The translations under genes were made by a program, and so were the position numbers. A stretch of 64,000 nt of DNA from Pestalotiopsis fici W106-1 (taxonomy: Eukaryota > Ascomycota > Sordariomycetes > Amphisphaeriales > Sporocadaceae), in the NCBI RefSeq assembly GCF_000516985.1, contig NW_006917096.1, positions 434,001-498,000 on the forward strand. Direction: 5' to 3'. The notes below the pieces were generated by a model. The model did no database searches and had not been told where the DNA came from. It saw only the letters and a list, made by a program, of their open reading frames with translations. Numbering within the stretch: position 1 is the first letter of the stretch; each line of letters starts with the position of its first letter. This document shows positions 45,465 to 54,511 of the stretch, piece after piece.

Positions 45465-47303
45465 ATGAGAACTCAAGGTCTATCACTCATGTCCTGGGCT
45501 GCGGCCCTCGGACCCGTATCCGCCGCCATTCAGGCTCAGCCAGCTTCGTCCAGCAGCTCCGTCCTGTCTGCTCCTCAGTCATATGCCTTTGGCAACAGTT
45601 CAAGCCCGCACACCCAGACCTCTCAGTCGTCGGTTGTCGCGGTCCCAACTACCTCGGTCGGCCTCCCTGATGTCGTCCCGGTCCTGAGCGCTGCGCTCTC
45701 CGACGTTACTGAGGCCGTTGCTGCATTGACCACTTCTCTCGTCCTGAGCACGAGAACTTCGGCCGTGACTGGATGTCCTTCTTCGGCCGCCAGCTGCCAC
45801 CCAACTGCGGCGTCGACTTACCTGACCACTGAGGTTGTCGTTGTTGCGACCACAGTCTGCCCGGTCACTGCCTCCGAGGCCACCGCCACCGCGTCAAGCG
45901 ACTCTGCTTACACCACCTCGACTATTTTCAGCACCAAGACTTCAGATGTCACTGTCTGCCCATCGTCGGCCTCGAGCTGCCACCCGACGGCTGCTTCGAC
46001 CTCGAAGACGACCGAGGTGATTGTGGTCGCTACCACTGTCTGCCCCGTTACTGCTTCCGAGGCCTCTGCCTCTGCCTCCAAGGCTTCTGCCACTGTCTCG
46101 GCCAGCTCGCCGGCCAGCACCTCCGTCCAGGTCTATGAGAGCACCTCTGCAAAGGCCTCTTCAAGCTCCGTCAAGGTGACCGAGAGCACTTCTGCAAAGG
46201 CCTCTTCGAGCTCTGTCAAGGCTTCAAGCAGTGCCTCAGTCGAGACTTCGGCCGTCACCTCGGCTGCCACGTCTTACAGCACTTCCTTGATTGTCAGCAC
46301 CAGAACTTCGGACGTTACCGTCTGCCCTTCTTCTGCCTCCAGCTGCCACCCGACTGCCGCCTCGACCTCAAAGACTACTGAAGTTGTTGTTGTTGCTACC
46401 ACTATCTGCCCTGTTACTGCCTCCGAGGCTTCTGCTTCTGCTTCAGCTTCTGCCTCCGCTTCCGGCTCTGCCTCCATCACTGGATCGGCAAGCACTACCG
46501 CGGTTGCTTACACCACTTCTTCGATCTTGAGCACCAGAACCTCGTCCGTGACTGTGTGCCCCTCGTCGGCCTCTAGCTGCAACCCCAGCGCTGCCTTGAC
46601 CACGGCCACCACCGAGGTGCTCGTGGTTTCGACTACCGTCTGCCCCGTGACTGAGGCCGAGGCTACCGCCACCGGCAACTCCATGGTCACGACTAGAACC
46701 ACCTCCATCATTGGTACCACCACCAAGACCGTCACGGCTGCCAAGTCCACGAGCACTGTCACGAGCGCCGCCTTTAGCTCCCTCTCGGTCTCGAACTCGA
46801 CGGCTGCCTGCGTTATCAGCACCGTCACCCAGACCGTCACACCCAGTGCTGTTACCGTTACCATTACTGCCCCTGCCACGAGCTCTACCGCCAAGTCCTC
46901 CTCGGCAGTGCCCTCCAGCAGTGTCGTTGTCAAGAGCAGCAGCAGCAGCAGCGCCGTTCCCACCACGAGCGCCTACGTGATCCAGGAGGTTCCCTCCTCG
47001 AGCAGCGTGCCCACCCCTTACGCACTGAACTCGACCTCGATTGAGGTTGCCGAGTCCACTGCCCCGGCCGTGGTCACCATGACCCGCGCGTACAGCGTTG
47101 TGCCCGTCAAGGCCACCACCGCCTCTTCTTCCGCCTCTACTGCCGCCGCCACGGCGACCACTGGTGTCAAGGTTCCCTCTTCTGGAAACTCCACCACCCA
47201 GCAGACCATTGTCACCGCTGGCTCGTCTGGTCTGGTCTCTAGCGGCCTCTCCAACATTGTTGCTCTCGTCATCGCTGCTATTGCCGCCGTCGCTTTCTTG
47301 TAG
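45465..47303 (+). CDS. Ser/Thr-rich GPI-anchored wall protein with four cysteine modules
   Basis: An intronless ORF of 612 residues. An N-terminal signal peptide (LSLMSWAAALGPVSA) and a C-terminal GPI-type tail (short Ser/Gly region, then IVALVIAAIAAVAFL at the very end) indicate export and anchoring to membrane or wall. The core has four related modules of the form VTxCPSSAxSCxP...TTEVxVVxTTxCPVT, three Cys each, at about 45739-45875, 45913-46060, 46282-46430 and 46513-46665. Ala/Ser linkers separate them, one holding a 45-bp tandem repeat (46137-46226). Likely heavily O-glycosylated. An adhesin or wall-structural role is inferred; no enzyme motif is present. Confidence 0.85.
   Translation: MRTQGLSLMSWAAALGPVSAAIQAQPASSSSSVLSAPQSYAFGNSSSPHTQTSQSSVVAVPTTSVGLPDVVPVLSAALSDVTEAVAALTTSLVLSTRTSAVTGCPSSAASCHPTAASTYLTTEVVVVATTVCPVTASEATATASSDSAYTTSTIFSTKTSDVTVCPSSASSCHPTAASTSKTTEVIVVATTVCPVTASEASASASKASATVSASSPASTSVQVYESTSAKASSSSVKVTESTSAKASSSSVKASSSASVETSAVTSAATSYSTSLIVSTRTSDVTVCPSSASSCHPTAASTSKTTEVVVVATTICPVTASEASASASASASASGSASITGSASTTAVAYTTSSILSTRTSSVTVCPSSASSCNPSAALTTATTEVLVVSTTVCPVTEAEATATGNSMVTTRTTSIIGTTTKTVTAAKSTSTVTSAAFSSLSVSNSTAACVISTVTQTVTPSAVTVTITAPATSSTAKSSSAVPSSSVVVKSSSSSSAVPTTSAYVIQEVPSSSSVPTPYALNSTSIEVAESTAPAVVTMTRAYSVVPVKATTASSSASTAAATATTGVKVPSSGNSTTQQTIVTAGSSGLVSSGLSNIVALVIAAIAAVAFL
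46137..46226 (+). repeat. 45-bp coding tandem repeat, two copies
   Basis: Two adjacent copies encode ESTSAKASSSSVK with synonymous differences, inside the linker between cysteine modules 2 and 3 of the wall protein. Confidence 0.75.
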
Positions 47304-48000
47304 ATAAGTATGAGCTGCGAGCAATAGTGGTGAAGTAGGGAGACGACTCCGTTGTATATAAAACCAATTTTCAAAAATTCATGATTATTTTAAGTTTCTT
47401 AGCATGCCATACTATACCCTGAAAATCATACTAGACACAATAGACCTATCGTATCACGATTCATTCCTATGCTGTCCCTAAATGTGCATGATGACGAGCT
47501 GTTCAGGTGACAATAGCTATTTGATCCATGAGTGAGTGGTATACATCGAATTCTTATCGAGTGATCTGATCTCTCGGCTCTTGATAGTCTGATGAGTCAG
47601 ATTTATGTATAGTATAGAGGGGTGTAATAGTCAGAACCTAGTGACTATGGTCATATAATTCCCAATTGTTCAAGGCATGACACCATTCAGATGATGAACA
47701 CGCTGTCTTTCAATCGGGCGGAGCACTTGATTCGAGCTAGATCTTGCGTTTCTTATCTTTGGGATTGCCCCTTCAGTTTGGAACTCCCCTTTCAATGCCA
47801 ATAAGAGCGGGGTGTCATTCAAAGCCGGACGGCGGGTTACAGTTATTCAGTTCGCACTTGTATCTCGCGGCAATACCAAAACCATTTAACAAGGTACCTA
47901 ATGTGTTCGACATTGTCAACTAATATATACATATGAATACTGAAGTGTGCCGTCTTGAAACTACCGCCGACCTACATGATTTGCATCCTCCTGACTCCGT
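47304..48000. other. Intergenic between convergent wall protein and NADH dehydrogenase genes
   Basis: About 700 bp of AT-rich 3'-3' spacer. Nothing else is seen. Confidence 0.55.
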
Positions 48001-49266
48001 TCAAGGTCGTGCAATATCTCGCCCACCAATCCATACAAACAACCAACTTATCATGATCATTAGTCTCCTCCTCCAGCTACGAGTCCATCCCAAACTGCCA
48101 GATCTCCAGGCGATCCACGCTGCGGGACCGCTCCAGTCTTCCTTGCCACCAATGACTCCGTCGTGCTGACCCAGGTAAGCCAACAGAGCACGCTGTTGAT
48201 ACTCGAAAGGCTTGATCGATCCAGTGTCGTCCTGATTCAGGGTTTTTGACAAGTACTCTCCCTTCTGCAGCGCCACCTCGGCAAGCGTTGGCAGAGATTC
48301 TCCCTCAATGTCTGCCGCATCACCTAGCGCATACACATCCTCCATTGGGCTGCCATCCGGGTGCAGAACACGCAGGTACTTGTCCGTAATGATCCTGGGC
48401 AGCCCCTTCTCTGGCTTTTTGACATTAAGTTTCTCCACCAAGGAACACGCCTTGTTGCCAGTAGCCCACAGCAGGACTCCATAAGGCAGCCTGCCATCCT
48501 CCTTGGTAAAAATGGCGTCGGACTCGACATTCTGAATGTGCGAGCTCGTCTTGAGCTCGATATGCCGGCCTTGCAACGACTTGGTGGCGTACTCGCTAAG
48601 CTTGGAGTCAAACGTGGACAGAATCTGCGGCGCCACGTCGTGGATGGTGATGGTCAGCTTGCCGTCGAGGTGCGGGAAGAGGAACCGCATGTCCTCGCTC
48701 CAGAGGTCGTAGATCTCGGCCGCGGCCTCCATGCCAATGGCGCCGCCGCCCACGATGCGGATGCTCAAGAGGCCCCGCTGCTCCTCGTCGCTGATGCCCG
48801 GCAGCGAGGCCTTGTCGAGGATCTCGAGGATGCGCTGCTGGATGAGCCGCGCGTCGTTGGTCGTGCGCAGAAAGAGGGCGTGTTTGTCGGCCCCCGGCGT
48901 GCCAAAAGTCTGAATGTCGCAGCCGGGCGCGATGATCAGCTTGTCATAGTTCACGTTGAATGTTTTGCCATCCTCGCTGTCCCCCGTCACGGCTGTCGAT
49001 TTACAGCTGATCGTCCGCTTTTCAAAGTCAATGGCTTCCGCAATGGCCTTGAAGTACTTCAGATCTGTCCGGTGTTTGCGGCGGACTGGCTCCTCGGCGA
49101 GACGAAAGTTGAAGAGACCGCATGCCGCGCTGGCCAGTAGCGGCGTATACTGAATCGTGCGGACTGGTGAAATGACGGTCACGTCGTATTTTGCCAGCGA
49201 CAGCTTCTGTGAAAGAGTAAAGCCGGCCCAGCCGGAGCCGATGATGGCTACAGATTTCTTTGCCAT
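48001..49266 (-). CDS. Short type-II NADH dehydrogenase-like flavoprotein
   Basis: An intronless ORF of 421 residues, an FAD/NAD-binding pyridine nucleotide-disulfide oxidoreductase resembling alternative NADH:ubiquinone oxidoreductases. The FAD Rossmann motif is IIGSGWAG (8-15), the NADH motif is IVGGGAIGME (171-180), and the FAD-binding YALGDAADI lies at 312-320. The C-terminus contains a basic and aromatic segment (WTRSWRRRLMIMISWLFVWIGG), as in the membrane anchor of NDH-2. It is shorter than Ndi1/Nde proteins (about 510-690), lacks an EF-hand insertion and shows no mitochondrial presequence, since the FAD motif begins at residue 8. A cytosol-facing or non-mitochondrial location is possible; an AIFM2/FSP1-like role is the alternative. 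Confidence 0.87.
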   Translation of the reverse strand: MAKKSVAIIGSGWAGFTLSQKLSLAKYDVTVISPVRTIQYTPLLASAACGLFNFRLAEEPVRRKHRTDLKYFKAIAEAIDFEKRTISCKSTAVTGDSEDGKTFNVNYDKLIIAPGCDIQTFGTPGADKHALFLRTTNDARLIQQRILEILDKASLPGISDEEQRGLLSIRIVGGGAIGMEAAAEIYDLWSEDMRFLFPHLDGKLTITIHDVAPQILSTFDSKLSEYATKSLQGRHIELKTSSHIQNVESDAIFTKEDGRLPYGVLLWATGNKACSLVEKLNVKKPEKGLPRIITDKYLRVLHPDGSPMEDVYALGDAADIEGESLPTLAEVALQKGEYLSKTLNQDDTGSIKPFEYQQRALLAYLGQHDGVIGGKEDWSGPAAWIAWRSGSLGWTRSWRRRLMIMISWLFVWIGGRDIARP

Positions 49267-50218
49267 GATTATTGGGGTTTATGGAAAGATAGAAATAAAA
49301 GATAACACATCTGTTGAAGCAAAATTATCATGATACATCTTGGTAGGATAGCCTTTGGTCTTATTAATGTTCCTGATCTGCCGAATGCTTTCTGCAATTC
49401 CTGATCCAATGTCTTAGACGTCATTGCATTTGGATGCTGTGGACCAGGTTCCCGCTGTCCAACATCCCTGCCCTTGCATGACAATACCATATTCGGGACG
49501 AGTATAAGCCTCGACGTTTCTGGAAACGATGCTACCCAAATGACAGTGCACAGAACATGATTTACTTAGGTAATTGCCAATGAGCTCGCTGAAGAAGTCT
49601 AGCAGCTGCTGAACATTGACTTTCGTGGTTCGGTTCAAGGTCGGCGTTGTGCTAGATCATAGGGCTGGCGGGGCTTGCTTTCAGGCACCTCGGAGAACAC
49701 TCGGGCTCCATCTCTACCAAGTCTCAACGTATCTCATCATGTTGACGTTCTTTCCATTTATTAAATTTTCGAAAGAAGAGATTGTCGAATGATACATGGA
49801 TGAATTAATTTCTCCAGCCGCACAGCCATGAACGAGCGTTGCCTTTTTACTCAAGAGCCCTATCAACTATCACTTCGATTTCGAGGAGGTGCAAGCTTCG
49901 GCTTCTCGGATTTTTCGTCTTTGCGACGTCACTCAAGGCCTTTTGAGTATTGAGTGGGATAAGGTCGAACTCAATTTTTTACGCGTTTACCTAGAGGCGC
50001 GCGCTGAAGGGAATGAAGAGTGTTGCGTCTGGTACAATGCCTGCCAAGAAAATATACTACAAAGCCCCGCTCTGTATAGCAGCTTGGGTTCAACACATCA
50101 GGGCCGCAAAAGTTCGCGCTAGGAGCTGAACTGGGTGCATTTCATATTCAACTTGACCCTTTTATGTGCAAAGGTGTAAATGTGCACATATCCAGAGCTC
50201 TGCATATTCTTCTTACTA
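49267..50218. other. Intergenic between NADH dehydrogenase and permease genes
   Basis: About 950 bp: upstream region of the dehydrogenase gene and 3' flank of the permease. A minus-strand ORF at 49414-49638 was considered and not accepted. No RNA or repeat is recognised. Confidence 0.5.
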
Positions 50219-52011
50219 TCATTCGCGCAAAACAAAATTAATAATCGCCCGGTTGGGCCCTTGCCAGTGCTTTCTCGCCCTGACAAACCACAAGCCAATG
50301 GTCCCAACCAGCACCGCTTCAAATACAGGGCCGCAGTAATTCATATTGGCCGAGGTTACTGGCAGATTGTTGGGGAATGGCAACCAGATCATGACCCAAA
50401 CGGTATACAACAGCCCGACGAAATTAACAAGAGGACCAACCCGGCCCATGTTCCACTCCCCGAACTTGATGGCCGCACCCGCGAAGCGCGCGTAGAGGAC
50501 GCAGGCCAGCACAATGGCGTAGCTCAGATACGCCGCCAGCGAAGACAGCGAGACAATGGCGCCGAGAGCAATGTAGGTCCCGCTGCCAATGTTGAGGAGC
50601 GCCAGCGCGGAGCCGATGGAACAGGCCAGAATGATGGCACGGAGGGGCACGCGCTGTTTCGCGTCGACGTGGCCGAAATAGTGCGGCAAACCGCCGTCTC
50701 TGGCCCAGGCCCACGTCAGACGAGATACGGAGGAGACGACTCCCATGTTGCCCGAGATGCCCATGAGAACTAGACAGGATATGAGGCCGATGGTGGCTTT
50801 TGTTCCGACGGCATGCACCATGATCGTGACGAGTGGACTGGAGGCGTTCAATAGGACGTCGAGCGATGGCATACAAATCTATTGCAGACCTGGTCAGCTC
50901 ATTACCCTGTTATCATGTTGTGGGGGAAATCCATACACCAAAGGTAATGATCATAATCAGACCCAGCACGGCATTGGTCGCGATTGACCAAAAAAGGGCA
51001 CGAGGAACCGCCACTTTCGGACTCTTTGTTTCCTCGCCCATGTGGATTATACTTTCAAAACCTTGACTCATATCAATTCTCTGATGACTCTTCAACGATT
51101 GTTCTTCAGGGTCACTCACTAATGTACAGGAAAATGTTCGACAATGCACCGATGTTGGCCGAGACAAAATAATTGTCCCATCCAGTCGATATATTCGTGA
51201 TGAGAAACACATCCGGGTTGTTGCGAGGCGACATGACCCAAAGCATGACAATGAATATCACAAAAAGGCAGCCATTCATGATGCCATTGAGTAGCTCAAA
51301 CCACGGCACCAGCCGGAAAGCGTACATGTTGACAAGGGCGCAAAACCACAAGGTGCCAATGAAAATGACGGCCGTGTGCCATCCGCCGGGAACATAGTCC
51401 TCGTACGCAAGTTGGATCAGGCCTTCGAAGATGATGGTGTTGCCATTCAGACAGCTGGCGAGCAGGGCGACGTAGGCAAACCAGGTCGTCCACCCTTGTA
51501 GCCATGTGAGGAAGAGCTTGAGCGATTCGGGAGCAAAATGCTATACAAGATATTCACATCAGTACACAGCTTCGATTATCACTGTCTCGAGAACATGTTG
51601 AATGATGCAGTCACTCACATATGTCCAATAATACTGGGCACCAGCAATCGGCTGGATGGAAGCCATCTCGGCAAAAGAGGCAGTCTGGCAGAGCGCGCCA
51701 AAGGAGACGATAATGTAGCTGAAGAACCATGCTGCCGGCCCTCCGTTTGCTAGGGCAAAGTACATATTCCTACAATCCATCGGGTCTGATGAGAACGTCT
51801 GACCTTGGGATCACCGAGATACTTACCCGGCCGTGTAATACCATGTTCCCAGATATACAATATTAAAGGCAAACAGCTGCGACGAGGAAAAGAGTCGGCG
51901 TGTCCTCGTCTGCTTCTCGAGACTGGACGTTTCTGAGCTTGTCTTGTCCATTGCGACTGGCTGCTCCGACACATTTACTGGCCGCAAATCGATTTTGTTC
52001 TCGTCGGCCAT
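50219..52011 (-). CDS. APC-superfamily amino acid/choline-type permease
   Basis: Exons 51827-52011, 51619-51769, 51120-51540, 50937-51061 and 50219-50878 (minus strand) give 513 residues, the normal size for the fungal ACT family of GABA, choline and polyamine permeases. A hydrophilic N-terminus (about 1-48) precedes roughly twelve membrane helices. Family signatures include GALCQTASFAEMASIQPIAGAQYYW in helix 2/3, FLYISFESIIHMGEETKSP around helix 8 and a basic loop with SRLTWAWARDGGLP. All four introns are 57-78 nt. In intron 4 two overlapping donors exist (GTGTAT and GTATGG); only GTATGG keeps the frame. The substrate cannot be read from sequence. The next minus-strand ORF upstream is a small membrane peptide. 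Confidence 0.88.
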
Positions 52012-52978
52012 TTTGATATCCCACGTCAAACTTGAGCTCAATTGCGAGGGAATTCAAAAGAAAACGTGCAATTTACAAGATTATTAAGTTCAGCAGTTGT
52101 GCTTGTCTAGGTATATAGATAGAAGGAGGGGTCAGCATGCAGCAGCTGCACATCGGCATACGACAGGCACAAGAGTGGCGAACAAGTCTATGACCGCGTA
52201 CAGATAAGACATGAAAAAGAAAAATCTAGTCTACCTTGCGCCGACTACCAGACGGCTGGGCGCAAGTCTCCAAACAGACGAACAGATTTCCTGGTTCGCA
52301 ATCATCATATCATCCCGCAGCCGATTTCTGCAGCGTGACTCTGTAGCACACTACATATCTGGTGGGTGTAGCGTAAGAGAAGGATACCGGAAGAACTTGT
52401 GATTTGATCTGCGGCATGTCTGAGCGGCTCGCTACCCGTCCAAGATCTAGAGCGATCTTCAGCGAATAGCTAAGGTATTACATCAGGAATGGCAAGACAG
52501 TGGATAGATAGTCCAGAGTGTGGCTGCAAACTCGATACCCCAAGGTCACCAATCGCATGACTGCCGCATGCATTGTCATCATGCATGGTCGGCAACACCT
52601 GGCGAAATGTCCCCGCGGGGTCCTGGACTCCCGGTTTAGCTGTTGCGGTACCAAGAGATGAATGAGATTAGCGATAATGAAATCCTAAGAGTAATCATCT
52701 ATGACCATAAAGGTTTATGAGCACGGTCAATTGTTTTTCTCCATTGAATATGATGTGCTGTGAATTGGGACAATCACCCCTCTACCTGTTTAAAGCCTCA
52801 CTACCTCAGACTATCCAATAAAGGGTTCCAATTTGTTTTGTGGTATTAGGTCATGAAATGCCTAGAAATTTGGCTGTAGCGTCCTATGAAGGAAGGTATT
52901 GTACAAGATCTATTCTTTGATGAACAAGAAACAGGCCGTTGATGAGATGTGCATTGAACTGTTTCGAAATCAATATGC
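52012..52978. other. Upstream region of the permease gene
   Basis: About 970 bp with no gene or recognised repeat. Confidence 0.5.
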
Positions 52979-53386
52979 TCATCCCATGGAAGTAGTATCT
53001 ATCCTTGAATAATGATCGATTCGAAGAACTGTAATAGTTTCCCTCCTCACCTAGGTAGGTAGAGTATAAGGTTAGTGTTAATTGTGATAAGTCATGGGCA
53101 GCTTACATAATTATCCCGTATATATTGTGCCTCCAGGTCTTTCACGATGCCTGGTGCAGAGTGTTGAAAATGAGCCTCGGCAATTGAAGGTGCTTGGGTG
53201 AGTGCTCGATTCCCTGTTAAGGTCTTGTTAGAAAACCAAGGCGTTTCAAGTTGCTGTGTAAAGTACATGGAGGGGCATACTCATTGACAGCCGGTTCCTG
53301 AGGTACCTGAAGAGACACACAGCAATCGGAACCACGCCAATGACCAAAGCGATCAGTCCTACGATGGTCTCATCCGAAAGCGGCAT
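52979..53386 (-). CDS. Small spliced ORF with one membrane helix, unrecognised
   Basis: A tentative gene. Exons 53281-53386, 53107-53213 and 52979-53050 (minus strand) join in frame to 94 residues. The N-terminus MPLSDETIVGLIALVIGVVP continues to an Arg-rich stop (FRYLRNRLS), giving one helix at about 7-27; the rest is polar. Both introns have canonical ends and branch points (TCTAAC before AACAG; CACTAAC before CCTAG) and lengths of 67 and 56 nt, which is unlikely by chance. Small proteins with a similar short N-terminal helix are known in Sordariomycetes, but I cannot name a family. It could also be a gene fragment. No function is proposed. Confidence 0.5.
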
Positions 53387-54511
53387 GGTGTCAATCGCCT
53401 CCTCGCTCCCAGTATCGCTATATTCTAACGATTCAGAGTTCCTAGTGTGCAGATAATATCCCGGATCGTTTCAAAGATAGGTAGAAGTGTAAAGTGCGCA
53501 TGCAGCACAGTATCCCACAAGTGCAGCACACTGTTAACTAGATTGAAAGGGTTTTAACTGCAGCCTTTTTCAACAATGATGGCTCATTTCATGGTATCTG
53601 CTCTCGAGTAGTATAGATATTCTTGAGTATGACTGCAAGCCTTCCTACAAAATCGATGTATTGAGTTGTTGAGTGGAGTGAAACAGTGTTTCCAGAAAAC
53701 AAGACAAGAAGACTTTGACGCAGGAATTGCGATCAACTTTAATACTGGTGGGAATCCGACAGTCAATCTATAGTCATTAGGATATGGCACTGAGATTTTG
53801 GCACTGAGATTTTGGCACTGAGATTTTGGCACTGAGATTTTGGAGGAATGCAAGGACAGAGATGTATAATGAAGGGCCTAGGTCAAAATCTGAAAGCGAG
53901 AAAATAGACCCATCAGCTGCGTTGAGCCTGGTTGTTAGCCTCCAGCGACCAGACGGTAACTCGGTTGTGGCGCAGACAAGTTTGCGTCCATGTACTTCGT
54001 ATGAGGGGTGCCAAACGGTCGGCGTATGTCCTACACAACCATGTCAATGTACTGACGCTCTCTCTCAAAGCGGGCGGAAGCAGGCTGCCCATGTGGGCCA
54101 ATGCAATTGGCTATGTCACTTCACGGTCGGCGAATCGAGCGTGGCACTGTCGACTCGAGGCGCATTGATAGGTTAAGTACGAAGCACATAGGCTTGATAG
54201 GGCCCCATCCGCTGTGTAACCACAAGCAACACAGCAAGTTTTGGGCCAATCCCGAATGCAGGCGAGAATTTTGCCAGATTCTGGACAAACCCTTGTCAGA
54301 AAATGGCACCCTCCATGTTGTGGGCTCTCAAGGCAAGGATACTGGACCAGGTGCAGGCGTCAACTTGGGCACAGCCTCGTGCGATAATAAAAGGGAAAAG
54401 AGGAAACAAGAAAGTCCCAAGCCTTAAGTTAGAATTTCCAGTGGATTTACCTGAAATAACACGTCTCCTAAAACCTTGCAAAGCAACGTACGACTTGAAC
54501 GGCTTTCAATC
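53387..54511. other. Intergenic upstream of the Clr5-ankyrin gene
   Basis: About 1.1 kb holding a 14-bp minisatellite (53785-53840). ORFs of up to 116 codons have no recognised domain. Confidence 0.5.
53785..53840. repeat. 14-bp minisatellite, four perfect copies
   Basis: The unit TGGCACTGAGATTT is repeated four times without mismatch, followed by a partial TGG. Confidence 0.95.

Noticed and set aside
46443..47324. 293-codon Gly/Arg-rich antisense ORF
   Set aside because: Shadow of the ST-rich wall protein gene; composition follows from the repeated TCx and ACx codons.
49414..49638. 74-codon minus-strand ORF upstream of the NADH dehydrogenase gene
   Set aside because: Part of it (VNVQQLLDFFSELIGNYL) looks protein-like, but no family, splice partner or promoter could be identified.
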